From Betaproteobacteria bacterium RIFCSPLOWO2_02_FULL_63_19 (lineage in GTDB: Bacteria; Pseudomonadota; Gammaproteobacteria; Burkholderiales; SG8-39), in assembly GCA_001770415.1 (NCBI GenBank), contig MEQX01000070.1:1-39607 (forward strand): a DNA stretch of 39,607 nt, given 5' to 3'. Positions 34,403 through 39,607 of this stretch are shown here, in pieces. Position 1 is the first letter of the stretch; each line of letters opens with the position of its first letter. The notes beneath the pieces are model-generated. The model was not told where the DNA came from. It worked only from the letters and a program-made list of their open reading frames with translations, and did not search any database. The position numbers were made by a program, and so were the translations under genes.

Positions 34403-34441
34403 GGACTTTTCCTGCTTCGAGGGAACGCGGCGAAGGGCGTG

Positions 34442-34470
34442 ATTTTATTGGGAAAGTGTCGAAGTGTCAA
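34442..34470 (-). promoter_or_regulatory. rplM-rpsI promoter
   Basis: On the minus strand a perfect TTGACA (34465-34470) and TAAAAT (34442-34447) are separated by exactly 17 bases. Transcription would begin about 33 bases before the rplM start. This shows that rplM does not depend on the promoter of the small RNA candidate further upstream. Confidence 0.8.
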
Positions 34471-34552
34471 ACTTCGACCGCCTATTCAGGCGCGTATTCG
34501 AAGGCATCCAATTGTCAAGCTTCGGGCGCGCTCGAGGATTCGACGGCCACAC

Positions 34553-34653
34553 AAAAAAAATAGCGCAACCGCGGAGGTTGCGCCGAATCCACCAAAGGAG
34601 GAGGGTGGAGGAGACAAATCCCGGAACGCTTAGCTGTCACTTGCCGTTCACAG
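34553..34653 (-). ncRNA. Candidate small RNA with CU-rich anti-Shine-Dalgarno loop
   Basis: On the minus strand a promoter TTGCAA (34683-34688), 17 bases, CATAAT (34660-34665) predicts a start near 34653. About 70 bases on comes CUCCUCCACC, then a hairpin CCACC / GGTGG whose loop is CTCCTCCTTT, the complement of a strong Shine-Dalgarno sequence. It is followed by a GC-rich terminator stem GCGCAACC / GGTTGCGC (34563-34583), whose own loop is TCCGC, and then eight T residues (34553-34560). No sizeable reading frame is present. rplM downstream has its own promoter after the terminator, so this looks like an independent RNA of about 100 nt. C-rich loops of this kind are known in trans-acting RNAs that mask ribosome binding sites. 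I do not recognise the family. Confidence 0.62.
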
Positions 34654-34659
34654 CGTGGC

Positions 34660-34688
34660 ATTATGCGCGTCGTCAGGCTGCATTGCAA
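34660..34688 (-). promoter_or_regulatory. Promoter of the candidate small RNA
   Basis: TTGCAA and CATAAT on the minus strand are spaced by 17 bases, each one or two changes from the sigma-70 consensus. A terminator lies about 100 bases downstream with no gene between. Confidence 0.6.
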
Positions 34689-34751
34689 GGGAATTTGTGC
34701 GCCACAACATAATACTATTTATTCATGCATAAAACTGCCCTATCATTTGCG

Positions 34752-34767
34752 GGAATAAGATTATTCC
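34752..34767. promoter_or_regulatory. Palindrome in the AT-rich region upstream of the OsmC-like gene
   Basis: GGAATAA-GA-TTATTCC is a perfect inverted repeat of seven bases per arm in an unusually AT-rich stretch (about 34700-34800). It is 165 bases before the OsmC-like start and 64 bases upstream of the small-RNA promoter on the other strand. It could be a regulator site for either. I cannot assign a regulator. Confidence 0.35.
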
Positions 34768-34931
34768 ATATTTACAAACAACGCTATATATATTAGACAA
34801 GCTGCCGCTTATGCGCGGTCCTGATACTCTCTCTGGCGCGCGCCGATGCGCCGATCCGCGCTCTGGTTATTGCGCCGCATCATCGTTATGGTATGAATCC
34901 CCTTGACCCGTATAGGGCGCTAGGAGCAACC

Positions 34932-35354
34932 ATGGAATGTCGCGTAAAGTGGGTTGGAACGGACGGCATGACTTTTGTCGCTGAGACCGGAAGCGGTCAC
35001 GCATTCGTCATGGATGGCGCGGTCGAAGGTGGTGGTCGGAATCTCGGCCCGCGACCCATGGAAACCGTGCTCGCAGGCACGGGCGGCTGCGCTGCCTATG
35101 ATGTCGTCGTGATCCTGCGCAAAAGCAAGCAGCACGTCACCGGGTGCGAAATTCAACTCAAGGCCGATCGAGCGGAGGCCGATCCCAAGGTGTTTACGAG
35201 CATCCACATGCACTTTGTCGTGCGAGGCCGTGACCTCAAGCACTCGGTCGTCGAGAGCGCGATCAAGCTCTCCCACGGCAAGTATTGCTCGGCGTCGGCC
35301 ATGCTCGGCAAGACGGCCACGATTACTTACGACCATGAAATCGTCGCCGAATGA
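34932..35354 (+). CDS. OsmC/YhfA-family peroxiredoxin-like protein
   Basis: This is a 140-residue OsmC-fold protein of the YhfA-like branch. The two redox cysteines lie in GTGGCAAYDVV and HGKYCSASAML, the usual spacing for a thiol-dependent peroxide-reducing pair. The frame opens at 34893, but AGGAG stands just upstream of the ATG at 34932, which gives the family N-terminus. The substrate is probably organic hydroperoxides, though YhfA-like members are less well characterised than Ohr/OsmC. It converges on coq7. Confidence 0.87.
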   Translation: MECRVKWVGTDGMTFVAETGSGHAFVMDGAVEGGGRNLGPRPMETVLAGTGGCAAYDVVVILRKSKQHVTGCEIQLKADRAEADPKVFTSIHMHFVVRGRDLKHSVVESAIKLSHGKYCSASAMLGKTATITYDHEIVAE

Positions 35355-35400
35355 GCGCGACGCCTGAACCGGCGAAACCTTGAACGATGCCCGCGCGCGG

Positions 35401-36021
35401 TCAGATCCAATAGGACGTGCTCGTCATCACCCGCGCGGCTACGCGCATCGCGCCCTTGGCCGGCGCGGGCAATTCTCGAGCTCCGAGCCGTCTCGCGGTG
35501 CGGGCATGTTCGGCTTCGTCCCGCTTCATCTGCTCGACGATCGCACGCGTGCGCGCATCGCTCGCGTCCAGTCGGTCGAGGTGTCCCTGAAGATGATGTT
35601 CCACTTGGTGCTCGGTCTCGGCAAGGAAACCCAGGTTCCAGTCATCGCCGAACTTCCCGGCGAGAAAACCAAGCGCAAGCGCGCCGGAATACCATAACGG
35701 ATTCAGCACGCTCAAGGTGCCGCCCAGTTCCGCGATGCGACGCTCGCACCAGGCAAGATGGTCGGCCTCTTCTCGCGCCGCGCGATCGAGCGCGTCGCGC
35801 AGGCCCTCCGAGGCGAGCGCCTGCCCCTGATAAAGCGCCTGGGCACAGACTTCGCCGCAGTGGTTGACCCGCATCAGCCGGGCCGCGTGGCGGCGCTCGG
35901 CTTCGCCCAGATCGGCTTCGGGGACCGTGTTTCCCGGCGACGGCCGCGCCGAAGGATGCACACCGAGTATCGTGCGCAAGCCCTTGTCGAACTCCGCGAT
36001 GCATCGGTCAACAGTAATCAT
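35401..36021 (-). CDS. coq7: 3-demethoxyubiquinol 3-hydroxylase Coq7
   Basis: This is a 206-residue di-iron monooxygenase of the ferritin-like fold that hydroxylates the ring in ubiquinone synthesis. Its iron-ligand motifs are visible in two repeats: [17 protein letters not shown] and [14 protein letters not shown], then [13 protein letters not shown] and [15 protein letters not shown]. The end is MTSTSYWI, typical of the bacterial family. Possession of coq7 rather than ubiF is normal for betaproteobacteria. Confidence 0.96.
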   Translation of the reverse strand: MITVDRCIAEFDKGLRTILGVHPSARPSPGNTVPEADLGEAERRHAARLMRVNHCGEVCAQALYQGQALASEGLRDALDRAAREEADHLAWCERRIAELGGTLSVLNPLWYSGALALGFLAGKFGDDWNLGFLAETEHQVEHHLQGHLDRLDASDARTRAIVEQMKRDEAEHARTARRLGARELPAPAKGAMRVAARVMTSTSYWI

Positions 36022-36082
36022 GGATCGCTCCTAAGGTTCTTCGAAGCACCGGCCGTGCCCCGCCAGCCAGCGGCGGCGCCGT

Positions 36083-36619
36083 TCATTTGACCGCTTCGAT
36101 GTTCAGGCTCATCAACTTGCCGGTGTCCTTGTGAAGATGCGGCAGATAGGCTTGCGAATAATCGTCCACGCCGGTGTGCTCTGTCTTGCGCCAATCCCAT
36201 CGCCTCGCAAGGCGAAAGCCGGTCTTCAACAGGTCGCCGCAAAGAAATTCCTCGTCGAAGATCATCTTGTGAAAATCGTATTGGTGCCGCTGTCCGCCAA
36301 CGATCAACCCGACCAACCCGCTCAGCCCGTCTTCAAGCCCGCGTTCGTAGTACAGCTCCGCGCACGCGGCGAAGTTCGGCACCGCAAGGCGCAGTATGCC
36401 GCCGGGCTCGATCACCCGAAACCATTCTGCGAGCACCTCCCGGTATTCTCTGCGGTCGAAATGCTCCAGTACGTGGCATGCGTACACCAGGGAGGCGCAT
36501 GCGTCGCGCAGCGGCAGATGCGCCACCGATCCGACGATATCCACGTGCGGGACAGCCTGCACGTCTATATGGACGAACCCGGGAATGTACCGGGGTCCGC
36601 ATCCCAGATGCAGCTTCAT
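36083..36619 (-). CDS. SAM-dependent methyltransferase, class I
   Basis: This 178-residue methyltransferase has the SAM-binding motif LHLGCGPRYIPGFVHIDV, then VAHLPLRDACASLVYACHVLEHF, a typical Methyltransf_11-like pattern of enzymes near polysaccharide or cell-surface genes. The longer open frame upstream lies within the acetyltransferase gene in another frame and is discarded. The ATG at 36619 overlaps the acetyltransferase stop by four bases. With the upstream acetyltransferase and the TPR glycosyltransferase it forms a likely modification cluster. The acceptor is unknown. Confidence 0.82.
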   Translation of the reverse strand: MKLHLGCGPRYIPGFVHIDVQAVPHVDIVGSVAHLPLRDACASLVYACHVLEHFDRREYREVLAEWFRVIEPGGILRLAVPNFAACAELYYERGLEDGLSGLVGLIVGGQRHQYDFHKMIFDEEFLCGDLLKTGFRLARRWDWRKTEHTGVDDYSQAYLPHLHKDTGKLMSLNIEAVK

Positions 36620-37152
36620 GTCACGCCCGGCGCGCGCAGCTTCGCGATACGCGCGGGAACACCACGCACGACCGTTCCCGCGGCAACGTCCGAAGTGACG
36701 ACGGCGCCCGCGCCGACAATGGCGCCATCGCCGATCGTCACGCCCGGTAGAATGATCGCGCCCATGCCGATCCATACGTCGTTGCCCAGAACGATCGGGG
36801 CGGCTTCGAACGGCTGCTTGCGCATCGGCACATCGCGTGCCGACGATCCGTGATTCACGCCGCAGATCAGCGCGCCACCGCCGATCATGCAGTGGTCACC
36901 GATGCTCAGTCCTGCTCGAGGCTCGTAAATATGGCAGCCCGAGCCGAAGGACACTTCTCGCCCAGTCTCCATGCTCCCCTGATCGATGCGTATGGTCGCC
37001 CCGGGGTAGATCGTGTTCATTTCGCCGAGTTGCAACCGGCCCCGCTCGCCGACATACACGACGGCGAGTGGCTCGATGATCGTACTGTGCGGGATCGAGC
37101 CCGAGCCCAGAAGCTCGACGACGGAAGACGGATGGATGCCGGCGCGGATCAT
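36616..37152 (-). CDS. Left-handed beta-helix O-acyltransferase
   Basis: This 178-residue protein of the hexapeptide-repeat acyltransferase family (WbbJ/Maa-like) has the repeating pattern IGDHCMIGGGALICGVNHG followed by VLGNDVWIGMGAIILPGVTIGDGAIVGAGAVV. The histidine in CGVNHGS is the likely catalytic base. Such enzymes O-acetylate sugars of surface polysaccharides or free acceptors. It overlaps the methyltransferase start and begins 86 bases downstream of the TPR glycosyltransferase on the same strand. Confidence 0.88.
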   Translation of the reverse strand: MIRAGIHPSSVVELLGSGSIPHSTIIEPLAVVYVGERGRLQLGEMNTIYPGATIRIDQGSMETGREVSFGSGCHIYEPRAGLSIGDHCMIGGGALICGVNHGSSARDVPMRKQPFEAAPIVLGNDVWIGMGAIILPGVTIGDGAIVGAGAVVTSDVAAGTVVRGVPARIAKLRAPGVT

Positions 37153-37237
37153 CGGCGTTCGGCCGGACTATACCGTGACGGCTCCGGTGCAACGGAGTGA
37201 TACGCTGTTCGATCTGCGTTCATTTGAGGGAAGGTCG

Positions 37238-39430
37238 TCAGTGGATGTGGTTGCGCTGCCAGCGCTCGGCCATGTCCAAGTACGCTGCCTCCAGGCTCAC
37301 CGCCAGACCGCGCGTGTCGCACAACGGACTTTGCGCCATCTGGCCGCGCAATTCAAATCGCAGTGCGCTTCGACCTCGTGCATCGGCGGCCAGATCATGC
37401 ACCTTTTCAATATATTCGCTTTCGGTGCGTGCGATCCAGTCCTCACGTCCGAGCGCGTTCAGCATCGACGCCGTCATGCGCGACGCCATCCTGTCCCCCA
37501 TCAGCGTCACGACCGGTACGCCCATCCACAGCGCGTCGCAACTGGTCGTACCGCCCGCTATACCGCCTACCGGGTCCAACGCGATGTCGAGGCCGTCGTA
37601 ACAGGCCATATGGCTCGGCCAGTCAGGCGTGAGGCTGATGTCACGCAGATCAAGGCGGCCGGCGGCAATCCCGTGTCCCGCCATCACATTGAGAATCCGC
37701 TCACGATTTGCCGGTTCTGCAAGCGCCTTGGTCTTGAGCAGCAGTTTTGCCTGCGGAAGCGCGTGCAGCACGCGAGCCCAGAGCGCAAACGTGGCCGGGG
37801 TCAGTTTGGCCAGATGATTGAAACCACCGATCCAAACAGTGCCGTCTTCGACCGCCGTACGACCCGCCGGTACGGGCGCATCGCGTTTCCCTTCGTAGGC
37901 AACCCAGACTCGCGGCAGGCGCCATATCTGCTCGCTGTATTGCGCATCCGACTCGGGCGGGGTGAGAATGTCATCGCCGATCCAGTAATCCATTTCGCTC
38001 AATCCGGTGCTTGCCATGTAACCCAGGTAGTGAGCCTGAACCGGCGCGGCGCGGCGGGCAAATACCCCTTGGCGACTATGCCCCGTATGGCCCGACAGAT
38101 CGACGAGTACGTCGATGCGGTCCGAGTCAATGCGGTCCCGCAGAGCCCTGTCCGGCACGCCCGCGACCGGCACCCAATGCTCGACCAGCCGCTGCAGCCG
38201 CGCGGTGACGGCATCGCGCTCGACGCTGGTCGAATACGCGAACACTACGAACCGCGTTCGATCATGATGCGCAAACAGTTGCTCGACGAAATAGCTCACC
38301 GCGTGGGTGCGGAAATCCCCCGATACGTACCCCAGCCGCACGCGCCGTCCTGCCAGCGGCGATCTGTCGAAAACGCGCCCGCGCGCCGCCGCGCGTTCCG
38401 GCTCCGGAACACAGGCCCGCTCCCAGCCGCGCGCAAGGCCCAGGTAGTCCTGAGGCGCGAGCGCGCCGTGATACGCGTACACGAAGAGCATGTTCGTATA
38501 CGCGTCGGCATAGTCGGGACGGATCGACAGCGCCGTGCGATAGCACTGGAGCGCCCCGTCGATGTCGCCGCGCTCGCGCAGAGCGTTGCCGAGGTTGAAA
38601 TGCGCTTCGGCATAGTCTGGCCGGACCACGAGCGCCTGCCGGTAACAGCCAAGCGCTTCGTCGATGTCTCCCAAGTCTTTCAGCGCGTTGCCAAGGTTGT
38701 TGTGCGCTTCGGCAAACTCCGGTCGAATCCGGATCGCGCTGCGATAGTGATCAACGGCTTCGCCCGGGTGACCCAGGTCGCGGCAGAAGTTGCCGAAGTT
38801 GAACTGCGTCACTGCGTCGTCCGGTCTTATCGAGACCGCTCGGCGGTAGCACTCGAGCGCCTCGTCGGTCTCGCCGAGATCCTTCAGCGTGTTGCCCAGG
38901 TTGATGTGCGCCTCGACCGCCTCCGGCGCCAAACGCAGCGCGTCCCTGTAGCGGCGGACCGCGGCACGCAGTTCCCCCTGCTGCTGGAGTATCGTTCCCA
39001 GATTGAAGTGCGCTTCGGCGTCGTTCGGTCGGATGGCGAGTGCGCGGCCGATGAGGTCGATGGCCACTGAGACGTTTCCGCGCTGGTGCGCCAGAATGCC
39101 CGAATAGTGCAACGCCACGGGGTGATTCGACTCGGCGCTCAGAACCTTCTGATACAGCGATTCGGCCGCCGCCAGATCTCCCGCCCGGTGGTGGGCGAGC
39201 GCCTCCTGCAGTGTCGCTTCCGAACGCCGTGCCGCCCGCCCCTGGCGCTGACAACAATGCTTGTATTTCCGGCCGCTGCCGCAGGGGCACGGATCATTAC
39301 GGCCGGTCTTTCTGTTCACGCTGGAAGGTTCCGGAGAGTTCTTGTCGACCAAGCTCCCGCGCGGCTCGGCTCCGAACACCTTGCCCGAAACGGCGGCCCA
39401 TCTCGATCGATCGCAACCGGATGGTATCAA
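37238..39430 (-). CDS. TPR/O-GlcNAc-transferase-like glycosyltransferase with SEC-C motif
   Basis: This protein has up to 730 residues. An N-terminal SEC-C zinc motif, NDPCPCGSGRKYKHCC (about 45-60), is followed by seven or eight tetratricopeptide repeats (about 72-345; for example AEAHFNLGNALRERGDIDGA). A C-terminal glycosyltransferase-41 domain (about 365-725) resembles SPINDLY/OGT, with GYVSGDFRTHAVSYF, LSGHTGHSR, IGGFNHLAKLTPATFALW and GGTTSCDALWMGVPVVTL. Such enzymes transfer sugars from nucleotide donors, often to Ser/Thr of proteins. The start is uncertain: all candidates are TTG or GTG (39430, 39379, 39352, 39319). The GTG at 39319, just before the SEC-C motif, is attractive, but its ribosome binding site is weak. 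The combination with SEC-C is uncommon in my knowledge. Confidence 0.87.
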   Translation of the reverse strand: MIPSGCDRSRWAAVSGKVFGAEPRGSLVDKNSPEPSSVNRKTGRNDPCPCGSGRKYKHCCQRQGRAARRSEATLQEALAHHRAGDLAAAESLYQKVLSAESNHPVALHYSGILAHQRGNVSVAIDLIGRALAIRPNDAEAHFNLGTILQQQGELRAAVRRYRDALRLAPEAVEAHINLGNTLKDLGETDEALECYRRAVSIRPDDAVTQFNFGNFCRDLGHPGEAVDHYRSAIRIRPEFAEAHNNLGNALKDLGDIDEALGCYRQALVVRPDYAEAHFNLGNALRERGDIDGALQCYRTALSIRPDYADAYTNMLFVYAYHGALAPQDYLGLARGWERACVPEPERAAARGRVFDRSPLAGRRVRLGYVSGDFRTHAVSYFVEQLFAHHDRTRFVVFAYSTSVERDAVTARLQRLVEHWVPVAGVPDRALRDRIDSDRIDVLVDLSGHTGHSRQGVFARRAAPVQAHYLGYMASTGLSEMDYWIGDDILTPPESDAQYSEQIWRLPRVWVAYEGKRDAPVPAGRTAVEDGTVWIGGFNHLAKLTPATFALWARVLHALPQAKLLLKTKALAEPANRERILNVMAGHGIAAGRLDLRDISLTPDWPSHMACYDGLDIALDPVGGIAGGTTSCDALWMGVPVVTLMGDRMASRMTASMLNALGREDWIARTESEYIEKVHDLAADARGRSALRFELRGQMAQSPLCDTRGLAVSLEAAYLDMAERWQRNHIH

Positions 39431-39515
39431 GCTTCGTCACCGAAGAGGCGCACCCGAGCCTGCGATCCAAAGGCCCGGAGCATCGCGCGTGCGCGAGGGC
39501 AGCTTCAAAACAAGA

Positions 39516-39541
39516 AAACGGGCGCCCGAAGGCGCCCGTTT
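39516..39541 (-). terminator. Terminator of the partial porin gene
   Basis: An 11-base-pair stem, AAACGGGCGCC / GGCGCCCGTTT, with a CGAA loop (TTCG on the minus strand) is followed on the minus strand by a T-rich tract (TTCTTGTTTTG). It lies 26 bases after the porin stop. Confidence 0.8.
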
Positions 39542-39567
39542 GAGTGAATCAACTTCGGGTCGGTCGA

Positions 39568-39607
39568 TTAGAAATTGTGTTGGATACCAATCCCGAAGAT
39601 CTGTGGA
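39568..39607 (-). CDS. C-terminal end of an outer membrane porin (partial)
   Basis: Only the last 12 codons lie in the window, reading PQIFGIGIQHNF and then TAA. The alternating hydrophobic pattern with a terminal phenylalanine is the classical last strand and assembly signal of a Gram-negative beta-barrel porin (OmpC-like general porin of Burkholderiales). A strong terminator follows, which supports a real 3' end. The rest of the gene is beyond the right edge. Confidence 0.72.
   Translation of the reverse strand, partial: PQIFGIGIQHNF

Noticed and set aside
37013..39070. Open frame of 685 codons on the plus strand opposite the TPR glycosyltransferase
   Set aside because: It arises from the repetitive TPR coding sequence on the other strand. 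It has repeated VAQVxVRFG-like units that mirror the repeats and no recognisable domain.
38540..39180. Direct DNA repeats within the glycosyltransferase gene as a mobile or CRISPR-like array
   Set aside because: The roughly 102-base periodicity is the coding of 34-residue tetratricopeptide repeats, not a separate repeat array.

Overview
The window is a high-GC stretch of proteobacterial chromosome with no rRNA, tRNA, CRISPR array or insertion sequence that I could see. Gene content and order point to a betaproteobacterium, probably Burkholderiales or a close relative. The right half carries the block tyrS, M23 peptidase, anmK, erpA, bactofilin, DUF6776-like, argC, rpsI, rplM, OsmC-like, coq7, which I know as a typical betaproteobacterial arrangement. 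The genus cannot be named from the sequence.

Layout. Positions 1-1532 hold a PIN-domain toxin remnant and a split extradiol aromatic-ring dioxygenase (ligB then ligA, minus strand). Positions 1621-6100 hold small housekeeping genes: a TTG-started basic protein, arfB, a tiny lipoprotein, a YdjM/DUF457 membrane protein, a Tat-exported aldo/keto reductase, pdxH and a small acidic protein. Positions 6208-14702 form a complete inorganic phosphate locus on the minus strand: pstS-pstC-pstA-pstB-phoU-phoB-phoR, followed by a DUF47 PhoU-like protein and a PiT transporter. A Pho box lies upstream of pstS. msrA follows, then nrdJ (B12-dependent ribonucleotide reductase) behind a promoter with two NrdR-box-like palindromes.

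Positions 19630-23158 hold a nitroreductase divergent from an arsenic operon: arsR, arsC, acr3, arsM. Phosphate transporters are a known entry route for arsenate. ArsC reduces it to arsenite, Acr3 exports arsenite and ArsM methylates it. The arsR promoter predicts a transcript starting at the start codon, with an operator palindrome spanning that codon. Next come an EamA transporter, an unusual c-type cytochrome, a TAXI-type TRAP protein with a large internal deletion (probable pseudogene) and a FadL porin.

Positions 26917-34402 are the conserved core block. They include a peptidoglycan endopeptidase overlapping anhydro-MurNAc kinase, an iron-sulfur insertion protein, a bactofilin overlapping a coiled-coil membrane protein, argC and the L13/S9 ribosomal pair. 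Between rplM and the OsmC-like gene I find a candidate free-standing small RNA of about 100 nt with its own promoter, a CU-rich anti-Shine-Dalgarno loop and an intrinsic terminator. The right end has coq7, an acetyltransferase overlapping a methyltransferase, a large TPR/O-GlcNAc-transferase-like protein with an N-terminal SEC-C zinc motif, and the last residues of a porin.

The features most worth follow-up are the small RNA, the NrdR-type nrdJ promoter, the leaderless arsR architecture and the SEC-C/TPR/glycosyltransferase cluster.
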